This document shows positions 50,201-64,000 of a stretch of DNA of 64,000 nt, piece by piece (positions within the stretch are counted from its first letter, which is position 1; each line of letters starts with the position of its first letter). The stretch lies in NCBI GenBank assembly GCA_905331475.1, contig CAJNYU010001785.1, positions 1 to 64,000 of the forward strand, written 5' to 3'. The stretch comes from Rotaria socialis (lineage: Eukaryota > Rotifera > Eurotatoria > Philodinida > Philodinidae). Made by a program: the position numbers and the translations under genes. The notes under the pieces are model-generated. The model worked only from the letters and a program-made list of their open reading frames with translations, was not told the DNA's origin and ran no database searches.

Positions 50201-50670
50201 GATCCTATTTATCGAGGCCTGATTAATGATGAAGAAGTAAAACGAACATGCTGCTTGATTCGGTTAACATCAAGTATTGAAAACTACAATTTATTCATCA
50301 ATATTTTTCATTTCATTGTTCCGTTCGGGCTTAAACTTATCTCAACTGTTGGTATCATTCTTTGTATTGCTGAGAAACGGGGAACAGTGCATAAAAAAAA
50401 TAATCGTATGCAAAGAGTTTACAGGAACAGTTTCTTAAACATAAAAATCTGATTATTAATTCTATATTATTGGTTATTTTAGCTTTACCTCGGCTGATTG
50501 TATCTTTCTCGTCTGGATGTATGAAATCAGCAAGAGAACCATCATTATTCTTGACTAGATACTTTGTTTCATTCATTCCATCGCTACTCCTATTTTTTTT
50601 ATTTTTGTTACAAGTATTGCTTTTGTTTGCTTTCAATAAAAAAAAACACAATTTAGGCACACCGAAGTAA
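50201..50670 (+). pseudogene. Truncated rhodopsin-like GPCR (C-terminal half)
   Basis: The reading starts abruptly with DPIYRGLINDEEVKRTCC, continues through TM5 (FINIFHFIVPFGLKLIS), a loop with a frameshift near 50400-50425, then HKNLIINSILLVILALPRLI (TM6) and FLTRYFVSFIPSLLLFFLF (TM7). This is the second half of the GPCR type expanded in bdelloids. Helices 1-4 are missing because the sequence begins at the right arm of the telomere-like hairpin, and no matching first half lies upstream. Its ligand is unknown; it is non-functional. Confidence 0.7.
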
Positions 50671-50954
50671 TTCAATTAAATAAGCAGATCTCTCCAATGA
50701 AAGTTAGCTCATAGCTCGAGTAGGCTTCCTATGGTTAAATTCGCTAACGGAAACAATGCGCACTCAGCCCTGTGGATACCTCTTCGTCACACCATCGAGT
50801 TCAGCAGCAAATTATAACGATAGCAGTAAACATTGTGTTTATATTTTCTTACAAACATGATTTGATTAGGGAACAAAACACATTGGGGAATATGCAAAGC
50901 ATTAACGGAAAAGTAAATTTATATAGGGTCATTAGTTGATTTCGAAAATTCTGC
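50671..50954. other. Short intergenic segment, nothing recognised
   Basis: It lies between the GPCR relic and telomere-like locus 11. No coding signal. Confidence 0.4.
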
Positions 50955-51023
50955 GTGGGGTGTGGGTGTGGGTGTGGATAAAGAGAAAAGTAAAACCTCC
51001 TTGCCACACCCACACCCACACTC
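50955..51023. repeat. Telomere-like GGGTGTGG hairpin, locus 11
   Basis: The strongest copy: gtggggtgtgggtgtgggtg faces ccacacccacacccacac with a loop of about 28 nt. Read alone, the left arm is about three TGTGGG units. Confidence 0.85.
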
Positions 51024-52325
51024 TTTGTGATTTTGTTTTGGTCGAAAAAGTGCCTGTGGTCATCCTCAGGGTTTGACATGGAAAAACATTTTGCTTCCAA
51101 GGCTTCACTGGTTGAGTCTGGGCAGCTGAAATCTGCATAGATGAGATACTAACAGTGAACCTAACTAACCTCTGTAGATTTCGTTAAAATCGGCCGGACA
51201 CACTCAAGGACCTTCCCTCGTTAGTAAAGGGCCTGTTAAAAATAGTGAAAAAACATTCATAATTGCGATCTTTATTGTGTTTTTGAAAAAGAAAATCGTT
51301 TTTTTAATTAATCTAAATCAAACAAGGGGTTAGTAAAAACGAATTTCAAGTATTCATAATTGAAGCGGTGTTATAATTTTATTAGAATCTATTATATTAA
51401 GCGAAGAGAAAATATTAGATATTTGACGCTGGATGGTGCAATCACTTTTAATCGAGATGACATTGGATACTTGATTCTAATCTTGTGGTTAGCTTCAATA
51501 GAGATGGTAGATAAATATGTGATATCTGGTTTTCTGCTATAGTCGAACCTCTTTTTTGCAAGCGCATGCAATTCTTGACCTTCTTGATCAAGAAAGTCAT
51601 GCACTATGAACATATCTTGAGCTCAAGTCTTGACAAGTGCATGAATGAAAATGTTTGACTACGGCGGTTACTTGTAATAGAAACAGTACGTAAATGTTTG
51701 CTATTCGCTTTTTGCTGCATTTGAAATGATGCACAAAGATAAATATATGATATCCCCTGAGAATTTGAAACTGTAGGTACGAAGTAAGCATGCTGTATAT
51801 GTTGAGAATTTGAAATCATACGTACAAAGTAAATATCTGATGTCTGGTATCTGCTGAGAATTTGAAATTATAGGGTTCTAGATTCTAGTGGAATTCGCTA
51901 AATTTAATGTCGATTTCCGATTCGCAGAATTTTTCAAACTTTTACGCTTTGAAAATTTGAAATTGAGAAAATTCTGACACACTTATTCTAAAATTAGTAA
52001 CAGTTTAAGATTTGGCACTGTATGGTTGAAAATTTCAATTTTCAACTGATTTCAGGTTTGACACTACTGGAAAATCCAAAAAGTTCCGGAATTTGTTTTT
52101 CGAAATTGAGAAAAAAATCGAGAAAAACTTTGAAAATTCAGTAAAACTTTCGAAATCTGGAATTTTTTCACAAGATGTGTGGATCTGGCAACACTGCCTA
52201 TTTTACTTGACAAGAACTCGGTGATCATCTGTTAAATGAACCAGATCTTTCGAAACATGTATTCGATTGTTAGATTTAAGTAGAGTCACATCGCAAAAGT
52301 GCCACGAATTGCTGAATAAATTGCA
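51024..52325. other. Gene-free, degenerate repeats
   Basis: A fragment near 51190 (ggccggacacactcaagg) resembles the repeat family at the window start. From about 51500 to 51880 the motif gagaatttgaaa with gatatctg recurs in tandem-like fashion. A/T-rich low-complexity DNA follows. No gene. Confidence 0.45.
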
Positions 52326-52761
52326 AGGGGAAAACAGCAGACTCCAACTCCTCGGAGTCAGGTGGAGTCATCCGGAATCACATGGAGTCAGCTGGTTGCA
52401 TAGAATCACATAGGATCCCAGGGAGCCATGCCTAAACACGAGGAGCCACAGTAAGTATCGCAAAATCACTGTTGATCTCGAAAAAATTATTATAGAAATG
52501 GGAAACTGATACATTTTTACTTTTTTCTGCCATATGTATCATTATATAAAATAGTTATTAGTCTCCTTCTTTGTCGGAAATTGTCCAAAAAAACGTCCCA
52601 TAACAGAACAATATTACTCAGTACCCGGAAGTAGACTTCCCAAAGCTGAACTGTTTATTCTGTAATGGAAATTCAACTTCCGGGTACTGAGTCATACTGT
52701 CAAGAAGGAAATGAGAGACTCCATCTTCTTGGAGTCAGACGGAGTCTGCTGTTCCCCCCTT
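52326..52761. mobile_element. Foldback element with nested inverted repeats
   Basis: The outer arms are aaggggaaaacagcagactc, followed by caactcctcggagtc, and gactccatcttcttggagtc leading to gactctgctgttcccccctt-type sequence inverted at the right end. An inner pair (ctcagtacccggaagtagac / acttccgggtactgag) is nested at about 52617-52691. Short ggagtca repeats fill the left part. It has no coding capacity. Confidence 0.7.
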
Positions 52762-55700
52762 GGTAAGTTGGCTAAGCAGTTTTTCCATGTATTCTAATGA
52801 ACACGTTTTAATTATCTATTTAAATAAACCTTATGGAATCAGCATTCTATTTTCAATTTACATCGTCTATAAGGAAAATTTTCAACATCAATCCCATTAT
52901 AGGAATGGGAGGTTAATGCATCTATTAGTGAACAATCGGCAGTTATCAGATGAAAATCATCGAATGACTGTTCAATGTAAAAAAAAACACTCCTGATTTT
53001 TCTTCTGATTTAGGAAGACAATTTCCTGATTTCTAAAATTTGAATTTGGTAACCCTGATTCACATCTTTAACCTTGGCTTGTCTAGAATATCAAATTGAT
53101 ATAAATTACACCTTCATGCACAGAAAGTAGGAAAAAATTGTTCAATAGAACTTCGAAATGGGTTCTGATAATAAAAGTATATTTTGTCGCCAGTAAAATT
53201 TTTACATGATTTAATGATGGGTTCTTTTGTCTAAAAATTCAATTGTAGTTGTTTAATAATCGATGTCATACACACATGCCATTTGTTTGGTGCAAATCCA
53301 TAAGAAAAAGAATCGTTAAATTATAACAATCGGAATTAATATTCTTTGATAGGTCGTCTATTTGTCATAGATTTCGTTCAAAGCGATGCTCTTTTCTACC
53401 GTTCTCGCTGTGCTTTTGTTAAAAAAGTCATATTTATATTTCATCTTCATAGTTGAATTTATTCAAGACATGAAAAATCATCTCTGCTGATGTATTTTTT
53501 TTCCATTTCTTTTCATTTGTCTATGGCATATGATCTAGTTAATGCCATGCCTTTTAAGTAATTAAGAACTTTTTTATTTTATTAACCTACTTTGAATAAA
53601 ACAACAAGATTCTATCCAGTGTTTAAATAATATAAGAATGTTAGTTGAGAATTACTTCAATATTTGAATTATTAAACATTAAATAGCTTTTATATCATTT
53701 ACGATTTGTTCTTCATACAAGTCTTCCGGTCTATAATTAATGCCGCTTTTTTGATCTAACAAAAAGATTGGTAGTTCTATGTTCTACTGCAAAGAGAAGG
53801 AGAAGCCAGTTTTCAATCATAATGAAATCTATACTATTTGATGTTTTTACGATATCGCTTCTATCTCCTTGACCCAATGAACGATCTTTTCTTCATTGAA
53901 AGCAACAATAGCATGTTACGTCTATGCCGTTCTATACAATCAAAAATGAATTGTATTATATGATTTAGATTTTACCATCGAGTGACAATAAATCGATCTT
54001 TCGGTTTCGATAGAAAAATCGATGGCCGTCTTACCAGTAAAATATCTGATAAGAGACTCTTGTCGTAAAACGCTTGCGTATTATGCAATAGATTTTTATT
54101 CTGCCTAAAAAAACGTTTCTTTTCGTTTTCGCTGAATAAAACAAAGAAAAGATAACAAACGATGCTTCAGACTTCTCTTATCTCTGATACCTTGCTGTCT
54201 GCAAGTGACTACACGATAGTGATTACTATACTTCACTTTGTAATTCTTGTCAATCAAAACTAATCTTTTAATGAAGTTATTTTTCTATATACTGAAGCAT
54301 GATACGAATATTTGCTTTATACGAGTGAAGTGCTGTTGTTATTACTGGCTCAAACTTGATTTGTTAATCATGAATGCATATGCTCCATGGAAATTAGAGT
54401 TATTTTTGGCTGAAACGTTAGCATTCATGCATATAAGTTAATATTTTTCTTCCACGTCAAATTTTAAACTGCAATTGCACTTAACTTGTTACCTATTTGA
54501 GCATACTCTAAAAACATTGCATCATATTCGATAAAGAAGTAGAATCGAGAAAATTTTCTCGGCTCTCAATAGGCTCAAAGAACGTTCAAATATAAATAAG
54601 ATCAAAAGGATTTTTTTGGTAGAAATTATATTTTAGTGAAATTTATGTGAAGAGGTTTATTGTTCTGTTGACGCTCAATAACGATGGCCGAGGATGTTAA
54701 TATTAGTTTTTCTTTTATAGAATTAATACTGAGAACAAAACCTTGAAGATAGTAAACGGGTAATTTGAAGGATTACAATTCTGCCACAGCATTTTCACTT
54801 ATCTAAAGTTGTAAATCTCAACTAGGTTTACAATCACGATAAAATATAAATACTTTGGCGCTTATTGAGGGTTTGATAGTAGTTTACAACATCAGCAGCA
54901 TTGAAATTTACTCGTGCCTCTAGAAAAAAAAACTCGATTCATACGTAGTTACTAATGAATCAAATCTTAGTCTTGTTTTTCTATTTGAACTAGCTATTGA
55001 TTTAAAGAAATTATTATTCTCTTCCAGTGAAACTCCAAAAGTTCGGTGTTTCTCTTTCATCGCTTGCCTACACAAAACAGCATCCGTTGTTGACCTTGAC
55101 AATCATCAATTCAAAATCGAAACTATCTGCTTATGATCACCTCAGCGTAGCCTATCCAATCGCATTGAAATCAATGAAAAAACAATCCTTCACAAAATAA
55201 AAGTGTATCCAGCTCACTTCGTAATACTTCATAAAAAAATCAATGAGTAACACCAATCGAAAAGAAAAAGAATTACTCATCATGTACGTAATTTATTTTA
55301 CTAATGCTTCCTGTTGCTAGTGACTGTATATCGAATTTGAAACATTATCAATCGGTTACATACTACGTATACTGATTTGCTGAGCATATATTTACCTGCA
55401 GAACGCAAATGACTTCTTTTAAAACTACAAATATTGACGTACACTTTATGCATGTATCATGTGCGTAATTTATTCGTTTATCTTCGATCAGACACAAATA
55501 TTCAAAAATATAATCATATTTCAATTAGAACGATTTAGATAAATAATATCTGACGAATACATTTGGTTTTGTGTGTCTGAAATAGAAAAGAAAACAAAGA
55601 AAGATCAAAATGGTCTGACGCTATTACAGTGTTTTTGATGCGAGCTGTCGCATTAATGAAAGAAATATATTGATAAACCGTTTAGTATCTATTTTTTCGT

Positions 55701-57229
55701 CTTCCTTTTGACAAGTATCTAACAGCTGTGATGATTTATTAGCCAGTTCATCGCCTTGAATATGCGATGATACACGCTCCGACAGAACTGTCCTTGGTAT
55801 ACATTTGTTTTTCTGTCCTTTTTTGCGCTTCTTTTTTCTTCTTCGTCTTCTTCGTTCTGATGTAAAAAGAAAACAATATGCAAAACTAAGTGATGCCCGT
55901 TAGTTGTCATCAACTACTAGGGATGACAAATAGAAACCATAGTTAAACAATCAACATTTGTCATGACGACATGTAACCATAATGTTCGTCACGAACGACA
56001 CTAAACAAAGTAAAGAAGAAAAAAAAAGGAAAGGAAAAAAAAAGATATATATATATATATATATAGATATAATTTTGAGTTGTCGCCATTTTATGACTCG
56101 AGTTTGACTTTCTCTCTCTCTCTTGTTTTGCCAAATTGTATCAGGTAACAAAAGTTGTATAATGTGTAACGGAATAGTCAAACAACAACAAGGCAACGAC
56201 GATAAAGATTACGAGTCTTATAAAAAGCAAATGAGAATCTTGCTAGCGATAGAGCGAGATAAGGCATTTATCCTGATTCATACTATAGAATGCGGTCAAT
56301 ACGATGCGTCATTCCTTTACACTATTGAGATACATATATAAATATGTGAGTGAACCTTTCCTTTATAATATTAGTAATACGATTTTACCGACGATATATT
56401 ATTTTTCTTTTTTGAATAAAAAAATCGAGTCGGATTATAGGTCGTGTATGTTGAGTTACGCATAATGAAGGATTTAGAAAAAGTATGCAAATGACATAAA
56501 GCTCAACAGGCTTTGAAATGTATGTAAAGGTTAAAAAAATGCATGGACTGAGTTTTTTAATTTTTACATGAAAGCCATTGTAATAGACATGACTTACTGA
56601 AGCATTTTAGAGGAAAGAAAGAAAAAAAGCGCATAGGATGGCACAGTCTTTTATGTTCTTCATCTTTAATAGAAGAAAAAAAACGGAGGATGTAATAAAG
56701 CAACAAACGGTCGAGCCCTATTATTTTATTGATATAAAGGGCAAAGTGAAGTTGATTTTTTTTCTTTTTTTTTGTTTGAAAAAGTCTCTTCAAATCGATT
56801 GCACCCCACCCACAACTATTGCATGATTAAGAATATTCCGTCTTTAATTTCGTAACAGAAGCCTCTAGTAACTTTTTCTTGCATACCTTATTATAACAAA
56901 ATGCATTTATAGAAAGATGCCCTCTGTTCCAGTTGAATGAACCTGTCGGACAGACGAGTGTTTTTTCTCTCTTTTTCTTTTGTGCATGAGTAGCCAAATG
57001 TGATTAGAAAGAAAAAAAATTGTGATATTGGGTCGTTAAGATAGAAATTTTTTTTATCATATGAATTACAAGATCGTAGTGCGTCTGAAACTAATATAAG
57101 ATAGGAGTTATCTTTACTTACTGTGTACACACAATGAATCATTTAATTCAAATAAATATTTACCAATTTTCTATCTCTTTTTCATTTTAGTTTTAGTTTT
57201 TTGTAACTTATCTAAATTCTATTATTGTT
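52762..57229. other. Long gene-poor region
   Basis: About 4.5 kb of AT-rich DNA with no gene that I can support on either strand. An (AT)n microsatellite lies at 56044-56066. Open frames here are short, compositionally biased and without splice partners. The 3' end contains the presumed promoter of the first desaturase gene. Confidence 0.45.
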
Positions 57230-58794
57230 ATGGGTGGTAGTCTAACTCATTCCGACTTTCACTGGGTATATAACGATGAGCCACATACAACCCGTCGAAG
57301 AGAAATGCTACGTATGTATTCATTTGCAAGTCTTATTTTGAATAATATTCGTTTGTTTTTTTGTTTTTTTTTATAGAAAAATATCCCCAAATCAAACAAC
57401 TTATGGGACATGATTGGCGTATTGCTGCTCAAGTTGTTGTCACTGTATTTATTCAGATCATAATGGCCATTCTAGTTCGAGATCTAGACTGGAAATATGT
57501 ATGGCTGTTAACATATATCATTAGTGGTACACTTAATCATTCACTTTCGATTAGCTTTCATGAAAGTATGAAATAATTAGGAGAAAATAAAAACAAGAGT
57601 ACTCTAACATAATTGCTTTTCTTCTTCTTCTTCTTCTTTTAGTTGGTCATAACTTAGCTTTTGGTAATCTTAAACCTACGGCTAATCGAATACTTGGATA
57701 TATAGCTAATTTACCATTGTGTATTCCGTCATCTGTTACATTTAAAAAATATCACATCGATCATCACAAGTAAATTTCGTAAATTTCAATTCAGAGAAAA
57801 TATGTTTTCCCATTAGATTTCAAGGCGATGATTTACTAGATCCAGATCTACCAACATATTTTGAAGTATGGCTGTTTCGATCGCCTATTGGTAAATTTTT
57901 CTATATTGTCGCACAACCAATACTCTATTCTGTACGACCACTTCTTCGTGTACCAAAGCCAGTAACATTACTTGAAGCAATCAATCTTGTTATTGAATTG
58001 ATTTTTGATGCAACTATTTTTTACTTTCTGGGATATAAATCATTGGTTTATTTATTTTTTGGTACTGTACTTGGCCTTGGTTTTCATCCAATATCTGGAC
58101 ACTTTTTATCTGGTTAGATTAATTACTTTTATATTATAATCTTAATATTTCATTCTCTTCGTTTTTTTTTTCTTTCTTCTAGAACACTATACATTTGTCG
58201 AAGGCTATGAAACTTATTCGTACTATGGGCCACTAAATTATTTGACATATAATGTTGGTTATCATAATGAACGTACGAATATTCTTTTATATGAATTTCG
58301 ATTCGCAATAATTTCTTCGTTTGTTTATAGATCATGATTTTCCTAATATTCCTGGTTATGCATTACCAAAAGTAAGCATTTCGATGATTATTCTCAATTA
58401 ATCTCTTTGCTTTTTTTTATTTTAATAGTTGAAGAAAATTGCTCCGGACTATTACGATAATTTGCCATGTCACTATTCATGGATTCGAGTGCTATACAAT
58501 TTTATAGTTGATCCACGATTAGGACCACAATCTCGTATTCGTCGTTCAGTACGTTCAGATGCATTAAAATTAAATAATGCTATTGACTTAAAAAACAAAT
58601 CGAAAGTAAACGAAGTCCTTCATGATGTTATCGACAATAACAACAATACTCATTCATTGCCACACTTATCGAAAGAAGAAAGAAAATTACTTTATGTTAA
58701 AAAGCATTCGGGTAAAAAACAAACAGGAACATCTTCAAATATCGAACAAACATCGACAGTCAACACGAATGGAGATCATCCAAAAACTGAATAA
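57230..58794 (+). CDS. Sphingolipid delta-4 desaturase (DEGS), copy 1
   Basis: Seven exons (57230-57311, 57377-57565, 57643-57769, 57817-58112, 58183-58272, 58332-58372, 58429-58794) join in frame into 396 residues. The start [19 protein letters not shown] keeps the MG N-terminus, which is myristoylated in known family members. The three His boxes are HEIGHN, HIDHH and NEHHDF, which bind the di-iron centre. HPISGHF and [10 protein letters not shown] are family signatures. The enzyme makes ceramide from dihydroceramide in the ER membrane. The C-terminus carries about 70 extra polar residues beyond the usual length of about 323. It is convergent with copy 2 and has three introns that copy 2 lacks, one of them splitting HEIGHN. 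Confidence 0.93.
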
Positions 58795-59934
58795 TACTCT
58801 GCATATAAGAAAAAAGCACCTAAACGCATGTGTTTTTATGTTTTTGTTGTGTGCACTTGCAATTTTCTTGTTCTAAAACACCGCATGTTTTTCGCTGGTA
58901 ATGAAGAAATCTCAGAGATTATATTTTTTTATGTAAAGGACAATATCTTTTCGACCAGTAGAAAACATTTCCTACGACAATTTAAATTTATGTCCCATTT
59001 TTAAAGTCAATTCATTGGTATTTATTAAAATTTTTTAAAGTCAATTTTTATTAAATTTCACCACATGACTACTCATGTCAGCGAATATTCTCAATATTAT
59101 GTTAATTTTTTTAAGTAGGCCTCAATAAATAGAATAAAAAAAAGTTAATATTGTCCTTTACATACATGATTGATTGTTTTTCTCTGAGATATCTGAAGAA
59201 AAACTTTCTAAGGTGTCTATCTTACATTCCATTGGATGAGAAATTCTTAGAAGCCAAAATAAAAATATAAAACTAAGTACAACTGCGTTCTTTATATATT
59301 TTTTTTCCGTGTCAATTTGTCATACTTTTCCGTCCGTATACGAGTGTATTGTGTTTTTTTCTTAATGTCTTAGAATTATCTTTGTTATTGTGCCAATAAA
59401 GATTTGTTCACAAATTTAATTGCTTCTTTCTTTTAATTCACTCGTAGCACAATTAGTGTATAGATTTTTATTTTTTGCTACTCAACCGTATAAATAACAA
59501 AGGAAGACTAGAGCAACAAATCAAATAGGTGGAAGACTTGATACATGGACAGAGTTTGAAAGTTATGCCGCACAGATGACATAACAGAACAACGCGCACG
59601 ACACAAAATAAAGCACAAGTTAAGGATAATAAAAAAAAAGATGCCACTTTGTGTTTGTGATTGATTTTCTCAAAGAAGAGATGAGAAACAGAAAGAAGAA
59701 GTTTCGAGAGATGTTTTAAAATGAATGCAAGATGAACAAAAAAGAATCTGACACAACAGAAGGAAAGATATTATAATCAAACATCGACTATCATGCAAGC
59801 ATCAAAAATACCATCTATGCTGAAAACACCATGATATATCAGTTATCATAAATCAATCAGATTTTCATGACTGTCAATTTAAGAGAAACAAAAAACGACG
59901 ATTTGAATATTTGTTGCTGTAGTAGTTTCTCTAG
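58795..59934. other. Intergenic between convergent desaturase genes
   Basis: AT-rich with no gene. It must hold both 3' ends. Confidence 0.45.
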
Positions 59935-62220
59935 TTAGTCACGCTTGTGAGCTTCTTTCACAATTGTTTTCAATTTTTGTTCATATTCTTGTTGGCTTAC
60001 GACTGGTTCAACGCCGAGTTTTGTAGGTCGAACTACACGTGCCCAAGGACCAACATTATCATTCATGACAAAATCGTAGAGTACTTTAACCCAACTAGAC
60101 AATAATTAAAAAATAGTAAGACATCTGTTTTAAAATAGTTTTAATCAAATTTGAAAAAAAGAAGAATACCCAGGTCGAACAATCATATTGTAAGATCTGA
60201 TAAGATCTTGCACGATCATACGAAAATCTGACAAAAAATCGTCGTTCCTGAGATTTGAGGTCAATTCATACAATCAGATTCTTGAAAGATCGTATAACTA
60301 CGATTTTTTGTCAGATTCTTGTAAGATTTCGCTCGTATTTCAAGATATTGTGTCAGATTTTTCAACCTGGGTATCATCTATCTACGGTCTTTCAATGGTT
60401 AATAGATATCTATGTTAGTATGTGACATTCAATTAAGCAAAATTTTCATTTTCAATTCTTGAAGCTTGAATCATCATTGGGATTTCCAGGTTTGGAAAAG
60501 CAAAATGGGTGACTAAGTTTTACGCAGGTAACTATAAGTTGGGAAAAGCTTTACATAATACAAAAATCCCGAGGGAACGAATTTCAATCGATGCTTTCCC
60601 TAACTGCATATAACCTAGGGAGAGTAAAACATGACACCTTCGTTCTCAATTCGTCGACTGAATAATCCATGTGAAAATTTTCGTGTTATACAAATCTTTA
60701 TCAGGCGAGTAAATGTTACTTATTTCTAAATGCTTTTAACAGATAGATATCGAAAAGGTTAAAATTTAACCTTTCCTAATCCCTCGAGCCGTGTAACTAA
60801 GACCCTCTCATAACAGTAGATATTTTGTCAATAATCAGTAACAGCTTGATTCGACATAAAATTACGTGAGAAATGAAGTGATTCAAAATTTGGCAAACAT
60901 AGCTAAATTGTGCTTTATGTTTTTTAATATCTATAAAACAAATTAGTGAGATTCTATCAAATCTGAGAATATATTTAGCTGTTAGCAGTTAGTTGAAAGC
61001 ATATTTAGACCACAACCAACCAAAACTTACAGTCACAAAATGACGAAAGTCCTCTTTAAGCTCATTGATCACAGATAAACTCAAAATTCTGATATTCATT
61101 CTCTTGCAAACAAAGAGAATAAATGTCTTGAAATGAGTTTTTTCTTTTTCAACTTCATTGAGTAAACACTTACCTTGTGTAAGATGGAAGATTATCATAA
61201 TATTCAGGAGCAATTTTGCGTACTTTAGGTAGATTTCTACCCGCGATATATGGAAAATCATGATCTAAACAAAGACGATTGACATGAAAATTAAACTAAA
61301 TTATCCAGTAATTTCTTTACGTTCGTTATGATATCCAACATTATAGGTAATAGCATTTAATGGTCCATAATATGAATAAGTTTCAAATCCTTCTTTGAAG
61401 ACATAATGTTCAGCAATGAAATGTCCCGAAATAGGATGAATCGAAAGGCCGAGTATAGTACCCAGAACGAAATATGATGCTGTTTTATGACCAAAATAAT
61501 AGTACATTATTCCATTAAATACTATCATAATCATAATGTTAACTAATTCCAATACGTGTATTGGTTTTGGAAAAACGAATACAGGTCGTAAAGAATAAAG
61601 AAATGGCATTATGATTAAGAAGAAAAATTTTCCTATACGTGATGAAAATAAAAACACTTCAAGACGTGTTGGAATATCCGTATCATATACTTCGTCACCT
61701 TGAAATCTAAAGAATATTATCAGATAACAGAAAAAAAATGAACTTTGTTTTTTTTATTATGTTTACCTATGATGATCAAGATGATATTTTTTAAATGTAA
61801 TCGATGCTGGTACACCTAATGGAATATTAGCAAAAAAACCTAATAGACGATTAGATATTGGCCATGAATGACCAAATGCTAAATTATGCGTTAATTCATG
61901 TAAAGCTAATGACAATGTATGATTTATTGTACCACCAACAACGTAAGCAACAAAAAGTAATGTTGACCAAGATGCATCTTTGAGAAGTATTCCCACAGTT
62001 ATTTGTATTATTACAGATATAACAACTTGTATTGCCATACGCCAATCGGGTCCCATTAGTTGTTTTATTTCAGGATATTTTTCTAAATAACAAGATTAGG
62101 TAAATAGACGTCTTTTAAACTAAATCCGATTAGCTTACGAAGCATTTCTTTTCGACGTGTGGCATGTGGTTCATCGGTATATGAATGATAAAAAGCATGA
62201 GTTGTTATATATTGCCCCAT
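59935..62220 (-). CDS. Sphingolipid delta-4 desaturase (DEGS), copy 2
   Basis: Five exons (62220-62139, 62082-61767, 61706-61321, 61264-61174, 60094-59935) join in frame into 344 residues. The start [20 protein letters not shown] has the MG N-terminus; the His boxes are HELTHN, HLDHH and [18 protein letters not shown] and [10 protein letters not shown] are present. The C-terminus has normal length and ends KEAHKRD. Exon boundaries after 82, 398 and 784 coding bases are identical to copy 1, but copy 1's introns after 271, 694 and 825 are absent, and copy 2 has its own after 875. That last intron is 1079 bp and holds a MITE. The start lies 483 bp from the divergent METAP2 start. Confidence 0.93.
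60166..60376. mobile_element. MITE inside desaturase copy 2 intron
   Basis: Inverted ends aatacccaggt / acctgggtat enclose about 190 bp with a second inverted layer (atctgacaaaaaatcg / cgattttttgtcagat) and repeated aagatc/gatctt words. It sits in the last intron of desaturase copy 2 and accounts for part of that intron's unusual length. Confidence 0.75.
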
Positions 62221-62703
62221 CGGCTTTTCTTCTTATTCTAATATTTAAAAATCTAGTAGAAAATCTAAAAAAGACTGACATTTTATAATATTATACAACA
62301 TTGCGTCTTATATCAACACGTCTTCTATACCGCTAAGAACGATTAAATTACCCTCGAACTCATCTTTCTTTTTGTGAGTGCGAGTCCAAAGTTGATGCGC
62401 ATACACTTTAGAGAACAGTTAAATGCTGATAGGTAGATAATGATTGTTCGCAAACATTCTACTTCGTTCTTTGTCTTTCGATGTTGGTACGATCGAACAA
62501 TTATTATTTGTGTCCTATTTGATGATTCAGTTTATTATTTGCATATAAAAACGAAACTACTCTAGAGACATCTAGCAAAAACTTCTTGGCAAAGGCAATG
62601 AAGAATTTTTTATTGGCCTTTATATTAGTTGGGAAAGTGTGTGTGAGTGCAGTGCAAGACTGAAAAGCACAAGACCGAAATAAATAAATAAACCATATTG
62701 AAC
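62221..62703. promoter_or_regulatory. Shared upstream region of divergent DEGS copy 2 and METAP2
   Basis: A 483-bp gap separates the two start codons, so this is a candidate bidirectional promoter. No core element is convincingly recognised. Confidence 0.35.
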
Positions 62704-63998
<1,295 letters not shown>

Positions 63999-64000
63999 TG

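Noticed and set aside
50355..50675. 106-residue minus-strand open frame
   Set aside because: It is antisense to the GPCR relic, which explains the open reading.
57230..62220. Desaturase pair as an assembly artefact of two alleles
   Set aside because: Intron sets, lengths and sequences differ too much for alleles; they are diverged paralogues.

Overview
The window looks like nuclear DNA of a bdelloid rotifer, probably Rotaria- or Adineta-like. It is AT-rich, has many 47-80 bp GT-AG introns, and carries metazoan housekeeping genes. It also has gene families typical of bdelloids: an ankyrin + arginine ADP-ribosyltransferase, F-box proteins, lineage-type GPCRs, an NLR-style single-LRR exon and an intron-bearing Penelope-like (Athena-type) retroelement. 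The organism call is inferred from gene content and style; no rRNA or mitochondrial marker is present.

Layout. 1-2.9 kb: tandem/dispersed repeats, a decayed gene and a palindromic MITE. 3.2-5.3 kb: three-exon F-box gene. 8.1-9.5 kb: ankyrin-ART gene on the minus strand. 11.2-12.7 kb: an LRR exon remnant and a GPCR with one frameshift. 13-23.4 kb: a mobile-element block with two copies of a hairpin transposon, a decayed Penelope-like element, TTCCG-rich repeats and a dead mariner. 23.7-24.9 kb: a YihY/BrkB-like membrane protein, a family best known from bacteria, here with introns. 25.1-27 kb: three inverted-repeat elements. 28.6-31.5 kb: secreted Cu/Zn superoxide dismutase and an Ig-like membrane protein. 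33.3-43.4 kb: granulin, an unknown two-exon gene, catechol-type O-methyltransferase, a PTB-domain protein and a single-pass membrane protein. 45.6-50 kb: small secreted Cys-rich protein, RUVBL1 (pontin) and, tail to tail with it, ARV1. 50.2-57 kb: a truncated GPCR and gene-poor repeat-rich DNA. 57.2-62.2 kb: two convergent sphingolipid delta-4 desaturase paralogues. 62.7 kb to the end: METAP2, cut by the window edge.

The most unusual pattern is a family of at least eleven short loci scattered through the window, most of them hairpins built from GGGTGTGGGTGTGG-type arms facing their complement. The motif matches the TGTGGG telomere repeat I recall for bdelloids. Two loci sit exactly at breakpoints, one truncating the mariner element and one truncating a GPCR. 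They could be hairpin mobile elements or scars of telomere-repeat capture at repaired breaks.

Exon coordinates were derived by hand from splice sites and reading-frame continuity. Where I give joined exons, the frame closes exactly.
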